Below are positions 21,247 through 34,052 of a stretch of 64,000 nt of DNA, in pieces. Source of the stretch: Lentinula raphanica (lineage: Eukaryota; Basidiomycota; Agaricomycetes; Agaricales; Omphalotaceae); NCBI GenBank assembly GCA_027919835.1, contig JANVFP010000035.1, positions 62,001 to 126,000 on the forward strand, written 5' to 3'. The notes below the pieces were generated by a model. It made no database searches, was not told where the DNA came from, and saw only the letters and a program-made list of their open reading frames with translations. The position numbers and the translations under genes are program-made. The first letter of the stretch is position 1; every line of letters starts with the position of its first letter.

Positions 21247-22429
21247 TGACAGATCTAAAAAAATTCAAAATGCACGTGGTCTCATGTCATCAAGATAAGA
21301 TTATGATAAGCCATATATAGTAACTGCTCCTCAGATTTAGAATTTTTTTAGCTGCTAAAGCGGATGGGAAGGAGTCTGGGCCAAACGCTCCTCTCTTTCT
21401 CAGGCTCTCATTTACTTTTCGTCAAGTTATGTACTCTTATCCCTTCACAATTTGACTCGCTCCATCCTCTCTCTCTTTGGCAGTACAACGGGAACAGAGA
21501 GATAGTATTTGACGGAAGTACAAAAGAGAGGTGCGTTCAACGCGGAGTCCGAACTATGTGGAATGCTGACGGAATGCTAATCATACTCAAGATACAGGGA
21601 TACGACTTTCTTTCCCTGGATACCCACTCAAGCATCAATCCAAACCGAATAGGCATACCCCGCTCATTGAATTTCGCGTGTTCGACTCCGAGGGCTAGAG
21701 GACCCCATACTTTATCGTCACCCTTTCCTGCACAAAACCCAAGACAAGTCTAACCAAACGTAAATGGAACGGAGACCTCGTCGTTCCGTTAGAACAGCCG
21801 TAGCGCGGCAGAAAGAGAAAGTTCGAGGTACACGGAGATGTATTGAGAATAGGCACAGGGAGAGGGAGTTTTGGGAAGGGATTTGGAAGGGTACACCGTG
21901 CAACGTGAAAGGTGGACAACTGTGGGGTTGGGGGACTGGAAGACGGAGAGCGGGGGGTGGAGAGGGTGGAGAGGGATCGTAGAGGAGGAAGAGGAAGAGG
22001 GCAAGGGAAATGGGTTCAGGGACAAAGGGATCGAAGGATGTCGTGATCGAGAATCCCAGTTCTCAGGCGCGAACCCACGACCACCGATGGTATCACCCAC
22101 CATCTTATAGCCATTCATCATTCGTGCAAGGTAGGCGACGAACCTTCCTACATTATACATTCTCTGAAATTCGTAGTTGATAGCGAGACAGAACAGGATT
22201 CCACGCCCTTTTACTTTCCGTCCAACACTTCAACCAGGCCCTCGTCGCTGTTGAAATAACACAAGTTGCTCTCTTGCTCGTACGACTACCTATCTCAGAT
22301 CTATCCTCACGCGTACCAGGTGCACCGGTGAGTATTTGAATATTTAACGTTTAACGTTCACTCGTTCCTTTCTACGCTCACTGTTTTCTGACTTTCTTTT
22401 TGGGGTAGGATTGCACGTAGGATGTTTCG

Positions 22430-22509
22430 ATGGCTGCTATCACTTCGGGAGCGAGAAGGCGCACTGGCAAACTTGGCTGTTGGAATGGAATCGGTGGAAT
22501 CGAACCGAG
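22430..22509 (+). pseudogene. Decayed exon copy A (MAAI... family)
   Basis: The ATGGCTGCTATCA start, a GTACGT donor at 22510 and an acceptor near 22572 parallel copy B at 23984. The reading frame has diverged beyond recognition after a few codons. The parent gene family is unknown. Confidence 0.4.
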
Positions 22510-23983
22510 GTACGTTCGTCAGATCGATTTCTGCTACTCATCGTGTAACCATTGATTGACTTTACTTGTAGGATCACCATGCATTCGATAGCATGAAGCC
22601 TACACTACAGGAGCTCTTTTCTCCCTTGATCAGATATCGGAGACTCATCTCACATTCCCTCAATTCCACGCTAGACCCAGGGTAGAAGCTCAAAGCTCGA
22701 ATCCCTCAACGTCTCTCGTACATCATGCAAGCACTACCGCATTTTGGAGCGGAGCCTGATATTGGGTAGTCGCTTGGACTCACACCTCTCCTTCAACTCT
22801 TTTCTCGCTCCTCCACCCTTCTCTTGTCCTTCTTCTTCCACGCCAACCCACCTTTCTCCTTGACTCGCCTTCCTCATATTCATTGCAACTAACAACGCGA
22901 GGCTTGACGTGTTCTTCATGAACTTTGGGCGCTGCCTTCGGACTGTGGAGCGACACCATCGCTTCGCACTTTGGATCGCCTATAGAGCCGAAGAAGGAAG
23001 GAAACCGATGATGAAGAGGTGGGCGGACGTGGTGAAAGGTGTGATAGCTGAGGAGACAATGAAGGCCTTGGAGTTCGTGTAGAGAATGATGAATGAAGTT
23101 GAGGCAAAAGAGGTTGAGGCTTTTGGGACTTCAAGCTTCGCCCACACCAAGTAACGAACCATTGCTTTTTGTAACGAGTACGTCCTTCGTTGTTTTAGCA
23201 TCGCAAAACCTGATCTGAATCCTATTCTGCTACAGACCCGCTCCTCGAATCTTGATACTCGACCCAAGTGAGCGTTATCAAAAGAGAGTAAACCAACACA
23301 TACTAATGCAAACTCTTCTCTAGATGCGGGATATGCAGCACGCCTAGATTCCCATAGGTCCGTGTATGGGGTGAAGGCAACGAGATAAGGCGACGAGATA
23401 AGGGCCAGGTCTCAACGTCAACGTCAACTTCCGAGGAACACTTCTAAATCAAAGAAACCACAACTCTCAGAAAGAAAATAGAATCGTCCACGTTTCATGA
23501 TGTCGGCCCTCTCTAGGGAACAGAAAATAGACACGCTCGCGGCTCCAGTGATTCATGGCCTCATTCGGGAAACGACGAAGTAGCGTGACCGAGGTCTCGT
23601 GTTCGTGCGGGTTGATTATGAACCCGGACATCACCTTCGCCTTCGCCCAACATCTCCCTCTACCTTCTGAAGATATCCTCCATTGGGTCTTCGGAATTCC
23701 CTTCACCTTCTCGGCGCGAATCGACAATCTTCTTTGAACCCTAGTTCTTCTCTTCACCATTCCAACCCAACTCCTCGTCGGCGGTCGCATCACCGATATC
23801 TCTTTCGTACCACCTATCACCTGGCTTCTTCCCTTCGAGGCTTCAAATCATCCCACAGCCACTAATCAATCGTACCAGGTAGGCATTGACTTCTTTCCCT
23901 TCTACGTTCTCTCATGTCTGACGTTCTCTTTTTCATCAGCGTTGATTTAGCGAGTCGGAGCAGGATCGTGCGTCAAACTATCG

Positions 23984-24063
23984 ATGGCTGCTATCAATAT
24001 CAACAAACAGTCCCTCTAGACGAGCAAGGAAGGATTGGGCGAAGTGGGTGGAGTTGACCGAAG
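23984..24063 (+). pseudogene. Decayed exon copy B (MAAI... family)
   Basis: Starts MAAININ, then hits a stop in that frame; a +1 shift gives SPSRRARKDWAKWVELTE up to a GTATGT donor at 24064. An acceptor lies near 24127. A frameshift therefore breaks the exon. Confidence 0.45.
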
Positions 24064-25596
24064 GTATGTGGCGCTTACATGCCTTCGTGCTCGTCGTATA
24101 ACGATTGAATAAACGCTTTTACTCAGGACGCGGCTGATGCGAGGAATACATTCGAAGACTACATCATCCATCGTACATCCAGCTCGTTCTCTCGTTCTGC
24201 ATCAGATCCCGCTCCAATACCTCTTCCTTCAAATCACAACCTTCCTCTTCGACCCGCCTTCCTTCCCTCTGCCCATACAAACGAAGCGGGCATCAACTCT
24301 TCCTAAGAAGATGTTCTCAAACAACGATCGATACCACCGCTGTCAGAAAGGCATATGTGTACGGTGTACCTGTGCCGCGTACACTTTCCATGATGTTGGT
24401 CTTTCATAAAGACAAGGGAATCCGATGCGCTCCACTCTATTTCGGGCTCAGGCTCATTAGGGCTCATTATCCGCATTGGTGGGCAGCCACACCCTGAGGC
24501 CTGAACCTCCACCTCGACTTGAACCAACGTCCTTCCTCTATCTTTCCAGACTCTGTGAGTCGGGTCGACGCTATCTGACGCTATCTTCAACTAGAGCGAT
24601 GCCTCGTACTTCGTCCCCACCGGAGGTCTCCAGCGATTCTCATCCTTTCCCATCCCCTCTGCAAGAATCGATCGCCATTTGACACGCGACACGAACTGTC
24701 ACCACCGCCTCAGGCGACGATATATCATCGTCCCGGTCACCGTTCACGCGCACGCTATGCTTACGTCTGCGCTGCCTACATCAGAAACTACCACCTAGGT
24801 TTCTCCCGCTGGCTCGTGTTGAGGTCATTGCCCCCATCTTTCCACCAGTCAACAAGAGAATGACGCCCTTTCGATTAATGATTAATGAAGCCCAGCATCC
24901 ACCTCTTTCCCGACAAACTCAATCAACTTCTACCTTCATTCTGTCAGACTGTCTGTGATGTTCGTCAAGAATTTCCCCCCAGTCCGTTGGACGTAGAGAA
25001 GTGAACATGTATAGACCCCGAGTAAAATACCTCACTGGTTCCCAACAGTACCCAACGGGACTTGCCCTGACATCCCGCCTCCACTGTTCGAACTTCGAAG
25101 TTCAGAAATTGCACGTTTCACATGTTCGTCGACTAATGATTCCCGTTCGAGCGCTCTCCTCGCCGTTGTTGTACTTTTTCATACACAAGTGGTTCCTTCC
25201 TTCTGCAATCTGCAGGCTCCTTCCATCTCTTGACCCCCTTTGGCCCCCCTCTGTATCTCGCAATATGTCCTCACTTTGGGCTCCGATGGGGTACGTTACT
25301 AGGGCTAAGGGTATGTCGGAAACACCCTTGATTTCTGCGATGGGCCCACATGTGCCAATGCAGTTGGGCTGTGTTCTCTGTATGTATGCACTTGACACAG
25401 CCCTCGTTTGATGCACGTACTTGTGGGAATTTGAGGCATATTCTCTCGCATAAGAGACTGTCAGTGACGGACAAATTTCTCAAAACTCCCCAAGAGCTGG
25501 TCTCTACGTTCTCCTGCGATATCCTACACGCCCACCCAGAAAAACAATAACAACCTCGCACCACCCAAAAGCACCGCCACTTCCTACATATCCACG

Positions 25597-26616
25597 ATGA
25601 TGATTCTTCCTCGTTTCAAATGCTTGATATTCTTTGCCACCATGGCTGCCTCCATCGGAGTGGTCTCCGTTCTTGCTCTCCCTGTTCTGGATCCGGACGC
25701 TGCCTTGATCTCCACCTCCGAGTCGCCGTTAGCTATCGATGGTCACGACCAGGCTTCTCCTCAAAGTAAATGTGGGCTCCATAATCCATTTCTCTTTGTT
25801 TCTTCGCTATTGCCATCAATCTCTTCTGACATGTTGCATTTGTTCTCAACTGTAGACAGAAAGGAGATCACCATCACCAAGCGGGACTTTGAGAACAAAA
25901 ACCCAGTGTATCTGGCTCGATCTTCACAACCGATCAAAGTTGATGCCCACTTCACTGCCAACTTCAAACCTATGGCGTTTCAGGTTATCCCCTTTGAACT
26001 ATATAAGGATGATCAACAGTGGGAGGCAGCTGCTGAAAGATGGAGTGAACTCTGTTCGAATTATGTACTCAATCCGAACCGTGAATTGTACAGGCTCGTC
26101 AGAAAGTCACAGGTGTCAGGTACTTGAGTACAATCTCATCACTAGTCTTAGCATCGCTGATCTCAGGTTTATGAATACAATGCAGAACGACCGAGCGACC
26201 TGAAGATGAAACTCATTGAAGACTCCGAGTTCTACAAGCGACATCATGAACGTCTTGGACGCACTGTAGCTGCAATATTTGATGATGCTGTGAAGCCTCA
26301 GGCTTCAACCGAGGAGCTGATGTTGTTCAATGCCTATTTTATCTTGACTACAGGTTCGTGATATTTTGACCTGCACTATACTGCTAATCAAGTATCTGTC
26401 TGTGCTCCAGCAAACGAACTAATGGAATCCCAAATCAACTGGCTCACTGGGCCCTATTCCGGAATATGTTTCCGGTTTAGACTGTTTCATGAAAAACTCA
26501 TTGCTCGAATCAAAGCAGGAAAACTGGATTCAAGGGATATGGTGAGGCTCCAGTTGGCTGATGCCGAATACAACGGGTACAAGTTGAATTGGTTCATCAG
26601 CATTCTCGAATCCTGA
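25597..26616 (+). CDS. Secreted protein of unknown function, four exons
   Basis: Exons 25597-25765, 25856-26112, 26167-26353 and 26411-26616 join in phase to give 272 residues. Introns of 90, 54 and 57 nt have GT..AG ends. The N terminus MMILPRFKCLIFFATMAASI is followed by a hydrophobic stretch and LALP, a typical signal peptide. The mature part begins with an acidic stretch, then a dibasic KR in TITKRDFENKN; the rest is mainly charged and probably helical (LMESQINWLTGPYSGICF near the C terminus). No known domain is recognised. The start was chosen because it opens the signal peptide; an ATG ATG pair makes the exact first codon ambiguous. Confidence 0.75.
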
Positions 26617-28306
26617 CGAAAATCTTATTAGAGCATATTATCTATCTGGAGCGTATGAAGCAGTACCAGTAGTAGCTTCGACTGGACTGAAGGATGAAAT
26701 CAAATTGTATATTAAAGATCTACCTTGATTATACGCTGTATTCTTAATTTCTTTGTGATTGAGGATTCATGATATCTATCCCCAAAGGATTCCGAGTAGT
26801 CTTGAATTGAGGAAGACTTCGATCAGACTAGTGAAACCAACGAAGTTTCGAGGTTTCCACGTTCGATAGTGCAAAGGTTCGGTCGCCGTGCTTTGTTTGG
26901 CTCATAGCAAGCCCGACTGGCACAACCATACTCCTCCGGCCTGCTGCCCATGGGAAGTAGTGTTGGGTGTTGTAATGGAAAATATGAGCGGTAGAGGGCA
27001 CGGTAAAGGGTGACATGACATGGCGTACGATCGCTGTGCATGTGTTGGAACTTGGGGTTTACGAAGCAAGTGGGCTGTCTTTCTAATTCCATTCCTTGAA
27101 TTTCCCCCTTCCCCCTTCCCTCTTCCGTGCTTTTAGCTCTTCCTTCCCTTTTGTCCCTATCCCTCTCTCCCCTTTCTCCTCCTACACTGTCTCTCTCAAG
27201 TACGCTCATCCATACATCCGCACATCGAATCGTTTCGAATCAAATGAGGAACACTTGACTTGACACAATGCGCGTAAGCGGCGGTTGGGGTGGGATGGGG
27301 GAGATCAGGGGGAGATTGAATTAGATTGAGTTGGGCCGTGGATGGGGGAACGGGTGGTGGGGTGGGAAGGGTTACTTTGGGTGAGGTTGAGGCTGACAGA
27401 AAGAAGGGTGTAGGGTGACCAAAATGGCAGTACGAATGGAAATAGGATGGCCGTCAATGAACATGGTGTGCAGCAGGGAGGATGGGTTTCTCTGACGGTT
27501 TGAGACAGGTTCGTGGGGTCCAATGGGTTGCCGTAGTTGGAAGAATCTTCGGAGTATGTATGTGACATCTAGAAGGTAAATAAGTACTCGAAGAGGGAGA
27601 GGGAGCGAGAGAATTACCGTCCGGCGTTGGATACACATTTTTCGATCTAGCCCATGGTGTTCGAATCTAACGGCTTAAACAATTCAACGTCGGTCAACAC
27701 TGTGGTGCCATAACGAACAAGACCAATGTCATGTTTGATGTGCACGCGCAAAAGGGAACATAGGTGGTGCCCTCGGATCCATTTTGGATTGCAGCGACTT
27801 GGGAGCGATACCACACCCAAACATGAATGGTATAAAGATCTAGAAAATCCTTTCCATGGTGTGGGATGCTGGGTTCACCGTATATGACATCCGTCAGTTT
27901 GCTATGCAGGCAATTGACAGTTGGGGTATAATAACAAGAGGAAATAAGTGTATGAGACAAGACAGAGACACTAGTCAATCAAATCTCTGAATAATTCGGA
28001 CCAGAGACGTTTGGAATATCATACTCGTCTTGAATCGAAGGTATGTGGCAAGCGAGCAAAACGCAAGAATCCTGTCCAGGAACCAATTGATCAATCAAAA
28101 TTCTCTCAACAAACAAGAGATTTCGATTATAACTCACCAATAATCAGAATGCGTTCTCAAGGAAATCTCTCCACAGCTGTTACATCCAAGAGTTTCCTTT
28201 GCACGATTGTCTGCGTACTGCAGCGACCTTCGGAGAGTGCCACAATTTTTTTTTGCCTTGAGACCTCCGCAAGGATTCCACGACTTTCAAGTGACATGCC
28301 CGAGAA
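26617..28306. other. Unassigned region
   Basis: Overlapping short ORFs on both strands; no motif or splice model gives a convincing protein. Confidence 0.45.
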
Positions 28307-28765
28307 ATGTATTGCAGAGGATTACCTACAAGTGGGCAAGTTCGATGGGGGGTTTCTGTTAATTCCGACTTTGATGTTGGAGGTTCACATGAAGGGTACT
28401 GGGAGACCGCTTATGTCAATCTAAGGAAATATTGGAATGAGAGGGATTACAAGACAGCGGAAACTCACCATGGTAAGGTATCATCCCAGCCAGTCCGAGA
28501 ACGCCTTGATGATCCAGCATATGTGGCGAGCTTCAATGCAGAATCAGAATTCCCATTCGAACCCCTTCATCAGCGACAAGAAGTCACTCACAATAGATCT
28601 TTCGCAGGACTCGCTTTCGCTTATTCCCGTTTCCAGACCAGTGCCACCTTCAAAGGCCCCCTTAAAGAAGCTGGCCAGTTGACAGTTTCATCGAGCATCA
28701 CTATACCCAGTGATTTCATTGAGATCAAGAAGAAGACCATCCGTCGGAAATTTATTTCACTTTAG
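28307..28765 (+). CDS. Hypothetical ORF, possible gene fragment
   Basis: 152 codons, charged, with HQRQEVTHNRSFAGLAFAYS in the middle. The true coding part may start only near 28380. No signal peptide or family is recognised; it could be the 3' exon of a decayed gene. Confidence 0.3.
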   Translation: MYCRGLPTSGQVRWGVSVNSDFDVGGSHEGYWETAYVNLRKYWNERDYKTAETHHGKVSSQPVRERLDDPAYVASFNAESEFPFEPLHQRQEVTHNRSFAGLAFAYSRFQTSATFKGPLKEAGQLTVSSSITIPSDFIEIKKKTIRRKFISL

Positions 28766-30265
28766 CAGTGAAAGCTGTAGAAATGAATGAACATGTTTGT
28801 TTGACTCACCTCTCTCTGGATTCCACCTTGGTGGGCAGGAGCGAGTGTTACGTTCACGTTGTCTGGCATGCTACACCTTTCGATGTGATATCATATTAGT
28901 CCTACACGGCTTTTTCTCGTGTCAGGACAACCTATGGTTCAAGTTGTTATTTTTTATCTCTCGATGACAAGCGATGGTTTAACGAACCTCTTGAATGCTC
29001 CTATTCCTCGAGAGTAACTTGGCAAAGGGGAGTCAATCAAAAGCAAAGGATATATACTTGGGGTCTCGAACTCTGATGAAACCCGCAGCATCATTATGCC
29101 GCATTTTGGCATTCAGATGCCTCAAGACCTCCGCGAAGAAAAGGCCGCAAGCCAGGAGCCTGAGCGCATCAGCAAGAAGAACAGATCTAGATACAGGAGT
29201 TATATCAATCTTCAGCTAACCACTGTTGAAAAAAAGAACTCACGACGTGTATACTATCTTGTATATCATGTTTCCGAGTAGCCTATGAAATCGCCACCTT
29301 TCAAAGGCTTTTGAAACCCAATCGCATTGGTTACCGATACCGAAAGAAAAGAACACGATCGTGTACTGATTCATTAACCGGAGAAGCTAGTATGCTCCAA
29401 GGAGGCTTCCAATCCTACTAGCACTGGTTGCAAATGAAAACGGTAAGTTGCTTGCTTGTTATGGGTTGAATATATGCATTGAGAAGGATGAAAGGGATCT
29501 GATAAAGCGGTCTGAAGGTGAAATGCCACTACCACTGTAGAGGAATATCTGTGCCGATCTTTTTGGTCAGTTAGTCTAATCAATAATTAGAGGAGTTATA
29601 CAGGACAGACCTAAGAGAACTATGGACGCAGGGACAGAAAAAACTCATTATCAAGCATAGTTACAGGACAGGTAGTGGGATATGATATCACCTGAATATG
29701 AAAGAATGTGGCACAGGGAAAACAGGGAAAAATCAGGACTCTAATCACAATATCATGACCTGAAAGTACTTACAAACAAACTGATCCCTGGCCGCGTAAC
29801 TCTTATTCGCTCGTTCGAGATTCCACAGCCTTCTCCGGTAAACGAAAGCACACACTAATCATTCCAATGCATCAAGAAGGCCATGTTTGTATTCACCTAA
29901 GCTGTAGCAAAAGGACTTGACTCACTTCTTCTCCATCTTCATCCTGTCTTGTCGTTCCTTGGAGGTGCCGATGGAGCGCCACAAAGGTTCTCGTAAACCA
30001 CCATATCCCGCACAAACAAGTGACTGTTTAAGAACCAAAAAATGGCCTCTCTGCTCCTCCAAGTCACGGATTTCCTATCATCTAACCGAACGACTTACCC
30101 CAGCCCCCAGCTTCAATCGAGAGTTCTTCATCGTCAAAATGCTACACACACAACAACAAAAGAAATATCAGCGTGAGTTGAGAGCTGGAAGAGACCTCCA
30201 TCGAAAGTGCCACGACAAAACTAACCTGGATGTTTCCTCCAGATTAACACAGTCTGGCTAACTAC
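28766..30265. other. Unassigned region
   Basis: Short ORFs only. An open frame at 29917-30261 just upstream of the DUF6699 gene could hold a 5' exon, but no in-frame junction was found. Confidence 0.4.
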
Positions 30266-30904
30266 ATGAGATCCACCGTCCACTGGCCGAGTTCCAACGA
30301 GGTCATCCAAGCCCCGCCTGGTGGAGGGCCTGATCCCTCATCTACTACAACGCCACTCGCCCTCACCCAGGGAGTGATCATCGACAGACTCAGATACAGG
30401 GTATCACCTCCCGGACAAGGCCCCCAATTAGATTTCACCAACGATCTTCTCTACCACCCCACTCGAGATCCCAATAACGGGAGACTCGACGCGCAATCTT
30501 TGTCGCTTCCAGCAACAAACTGGCCGGTCCCAGTCCTCGTCATCCTATGTTTAGGGCTTCCCTATATCATACGCATACGTGAAACCAGTCCCAGGTCAGG
30601 TATCACCGTATACAATGTTTTCGACCAGTTATATCGAGCTCTCCGAGAACCCATCGATCGTGATCAACTCCTTAGCGATCCCCATTCTGAGATCACACGG
30701 GCTGTAAATATTGCTTGGAATGAGAGGTATAACGAAATGATGAGAAATGGTGACGCTGTCGAAGCATCGAACATAACAAGGAATGGTCCTGCGAAAATCG
30801 ATTATCTTCGAGGGTGTAGAATATTTGCTGGGTTGGAGGATATCGGGTATGACGATCATTATGTCGCTCATACCGTCAGGCTTCACGTCCGGAGAGGCAG
30901 TTGA
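30266..30904 (+). CDS. DUF6699 domain protein
   Basis: A 212-residue single-exon ORF. The first ~80 residues are Pro/Ser-rich; the DUF6699 domain follows, recognised by LSLPATNWPVPVLVI, ITVYNVFDQLYRALREPI and the closing KIDYLRGCRIFAGLEDIG. DUF6699 is a fungal domain of unknown function, abundant in agaricomycetes. The ORF ends VRLHVRRGS where other members end with a hydrophobic WVL-type strand. A second, more canonical member is at 62835-63524. The start ATG has a good A at -3. Confidence 0.75.
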   Translation: MRSTVHWPSSNEVIQAPPGGGPDPSSTTTPLALTQGVIIDRLRYRVSPPGQGPQLDFTNDLLYHPTRDPNNGRLDAQSLSLPATNWPVPVLVILCLGLPYIIRIRETSPRSGITVYNVFDQLYRALREPIDRDQLLSDPHSEITRAVNIAWNERYNEMMRNGDAVEASNITRNGPAKIDYLRGCRIFAGLEDIGYDDHYVAHTVRLHVRRGS

Positions 30905-33075
30905 GTCCCCACTGCGCATGACTCGCGGGAACCCGTTTGTGCAAAAAAGGGATAGACAGTCGCTGCACACATATTACACGTTTTAGTTAGCTCTCACTGC
31001 ATGTGCTATACTTATCGAATCACTCACAGGTATTAGCATCATTGCTGGTGTTCGAATTGATCTTGTTTCGCGAACGTGACGCTTCTGGCTTTCAACAGGT
31101 TTCGAATCCATTTTGAGCTGACAGCCGGCGATAGAAAGTCGATGTTGTAGAGCAATTCTTTACGTGGACCCTGATTTGAGAACGCATGAACCCTTCTGAT
31201 TATCTTGGTATCGCCGCGTGGATTCTGTGGCTCGAACCTCGTCCTAGTATCAAGGAGAAGAACAGCTACGTGACTCGTAGAGGCACTGCATTGGGCCAGC
31301 CTGAAGAGTTGTAACGGAATCAGAGAAGGGGCGGTAATTCCCTCGAAGCCCAAAATTGACACCATGGTGGGCTCTGTTCAGGCAATGAGCGTCAATTCAT
31401 GAAATTGAACGATTACTTACCGCCGACCGCACAGTATTGAAATATGACGCCGATCATAAGGCGTGTGTTTTCGAGTTCTCCCTGCTCTAAGCTTTGAAAC
31501 TTCTGGCTAACAAGGCAGACTCGATGCGCCTCATTCAAATAACTGTAAAGACACACTTCAATATTTCAGTCATAACGACTTTCGCAACGAGAGAGAGACG
31601 TTTACAATCGAGTCACAATCAACTTCTGCTTAACCGCCTGATGCACTTGGACCGTCGCAGGGTAGTCTCTAACGAGGTATGTTGCATCAAGAGTCCAGTT
31701 CAACTGCGTGCCAGCGGTACTTTCACGAACCGTCCTGAAAGCCATAACAATAACAAGCCAAGGGTTCGTTCGTACCTAAGTCACCAAAACACAACGGTAA
31801 GCACTGAGCGCAATAACTCTCAAACTATGGAGATGAAGAATCACTTACCGGACACTTTGAGATCTTGGCACCAATCAAACCTGGGGCTCCGAAACAATGC
31901 TGATCCTCTGAACAAAGTTCTAATATCAAGTCAGTGGTGTCTCAGAATATATCAATGTGCAAACATACCCCAGCAAGTCAGAAGGAAGGCTGAAAGAACC
32001 CAGTGAGATAAAGAGGGGGGAGAGGGAGAGGGAAAGAGGAAGGACAACGTATCGTTGGGACCTTGATATTTATTCCATTCCAATCCATCATCCAGCCACA
32101 TGATAAACCTCACAACAACTCACAGGCCGTTGCAACACAGCAAGAACTCTGTCATTCATTTCATTAAACAAAAAAAAGTACAAAGAACATTCCGAAACAT
32201 TGTTACTGTTTTTCCAAGAAATGAATCACAGAATAGAGTTTCGATCAGCGAAATATTCTTGGTTCGAAGCCCATAGGACGTTTATCGAACGGATCGACAT
32301 ACGTACGAGGTATTCCAGAACCCAGGTGAAGGTGACGAATGAGAAAGGAGGGTCATCTTGCCCATATACAGCAGGCATTGTTTGGGTTTCGACTGGAGAC
32401 AAAAAGAGAACGAGATCTTGAATCAGTTAACACATACATACAATTTCATCTGGAAACTCTCACCACATATGTCAGAGGCTCTGTTCGATCAGGTCTAATC
32501 CTGGACAAATGTTCGCCGCGTGTTGAGCTTCGTTTGAACCCACTGGAAATGTTTGAACTTACAGACTTGTAGGGCTGCGAACTGACAACAGACTTCGTGA
32601 TCGTTCCCAATAAGACTTTGGAGGATGAACGCGACGTTTTCCAACGTCAGATTTCTCAAACTCATTTTGCGGAGTTTGTCGTGTTTCTGTCTTCGGGGCT
32701 GGGAATTGTACGTTCGAAGCGCGGAAGACTGAATATGTCAGAGACTAGACGGACCATGGTAACTTGAATAGTTCAGTCAGGAAGGCAGAATCATGAAGTG
32801 GAATTTGAATCAAGAAAACACATAGGTTTTGCAACAGACGGCCCGCTCCTTTACTTATCTCCGCTCGATGTCCCAACCACCTTCTGCATCGCGGCTAAGA
32901 AACTTTTTACGCGTCATTGCTGAATTGACATAGGCTCCTTTGCTCGTTATTCAAAGCTTCAGGTAATTCTGAAAGCGTATCAGTACATGAACAGGATGCA
33001 CGCCGAATATTTGACACAACGCACCAAATCTTAACACTCATTCCCCGACATCCATCTCTGACGAACACATATACC
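30905..33075. other. Unassigned region
   Basis: Holds several ORFs of 70-170 codons (for example 31039-31365 on - and 31494-32006 on +) without recognisable domains or start contexts. No gene is supported. Confidence 0.4.
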
Positions 33076-33753
33076 TCACAATCTCGTTACGGACCGCTCC
33101 AAAACATGATACGGATCCTTGTTTCCAGGATACATATCAAAAAAGCTACCGCCCCCGACTTCCCTTCTCACTCGAGCCTCCACCTCAACGCTCCCCTTCC
33201 CGAATATCCCCTCCCATAACATAATTCCTTCCAGCTCTCCGGCGAATAACAAAACATCTGATAGTTGTGTCCCGTGGTACCCGAAATCCCTTTCGACGAA
33301 CTGATTCCGCCTTGGACGCCAAGAACCAGGGGTACAGGTTCGGGGGAGAGAAGGCCAGCGAGCGTACGAACGATAAGCTCTTGCTGCTCCTCGTTGAAAA
33401 GGTGGAAGAATGCACCAGTGAATATGGCGGAGACGTGTCCGTGAAGAGTGCTCAGGGACGGAATTGACGTGGTCGGCAGGGTTTCCTTTGTAAACGGAAC
33501 GACTGGCATCAAGAATCCAGGATGAAGGATGTCGCCTTCGATGAAAGGAGTCGGAAACATTTAAGGTGTGGATCAGAACATCTCGTGGCCTAGATCCCAT
33601 AAGCCTGGAAAGTAAGTGAGTTCGACGAACGAATGAGAATGAACAGTCTCGTACCTCTGCGAAGGTCTGTAGCCAGAGTGGGAACCCATCTTGTATGGCC
33701 TTTCGAACATCGTTGCCAACTACGATAGCCGCGTGAGTTTGAGCAAGTGCCAC
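33076..33753 (-). pseudogene. SAM-dependent methyltransferase pseudogene
   Basis: Fragments of a fungal class I methyltransferase follow each other in order: VGNDVRKAIQDGFPL, an in-phase intron, GLWDLGHEMF, then PTPFIEGDILHPGF, LSTLHGHVSAIFTGAFFHLF, LAGLLSPEP, MFCYSPESWKEL and IFGKGSVEVEARVRREVGG. Between GHEMF and PTPFIEGD two in-frame stops (TGA, TAA) replace sense codons, and a frameshift follows SPESWKEL. The 5' part with the glycine-rich SAM loop is not recognised. The copy is therefore dead. These enzymes are often linked to secondary metabolism, but no such neighbours are seen. Confidence 0.75.
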
Positions 33754-34044
33754 TTTCAGCTAGTGAGTGTACTTTGCACTTTACTCACAACAACAACACA
33801 AGTCTACGAGGATAGCAAGCATCTTTTCGTTCTTTCCCCAGTTTGAGCAATCGCGGGTACGCAGGGAGCCGTCCTAGCTTTGATCTACTTTTTTAAAATA
33901 GATATTAGGGCGCAGGATTCGAGCGACTGACAACGTACGAACCTTGTGAATTCGAAGATGCGGATACAGGGATAAGGGAATGTCTAGAATCAGACATCGA
34001 ACGTGTGAGGCAGGTCACAGGTAGAGCATTAGGCTAACAACGAA
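33754..34044. other. Unassigned spacer
   Basis: No gene visible; the 8-bp target repeat GCGCGAAC begins at 34045. Confidence 0.4.
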
Positions 34045-34052
34045 GCGCGAAC

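Larger units (their letters stand above)
20163..21377. mobile_element. Inverted-repeat DNA element with 11-bp target duplication
   Basis: GGGCCAAACGC occurs exactly at 20152-20162 and 21378-21388. Termini are AGACTCCTTCCCATCTGCTT and its near-perfect complement; the terminal repeat is about 38 bp and includes GCAGCTAAAAAAATT. A duplication of 9-11 bp is usual for Mutator-like elements, the tentative assignment. It has no transposase; most of its length is three smaller inverted-repeat elements. Confidence 0.75.
21389..25596. other. Gene-poor region with decayed gene pieces
   Basis: No intact gene is supported. Two diverged copies of one exon-intron unit (22430 and 23984, listed separately) show that parts are old gene duplicates. 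The many short ORFs have no recognisable domains. Confidence 0.5.

Noticed and set aside
31494..32006. 170-codon + strand ORF
   Set aside because: Biased composition, no domain and no conserved start; splice-like sites interrupt it. Not supported as a gene.
32255..32285. GGTTCGAAGCC as a tRNA B box
   Set aside because: No A box or cloverleaf could be drawn upstream.
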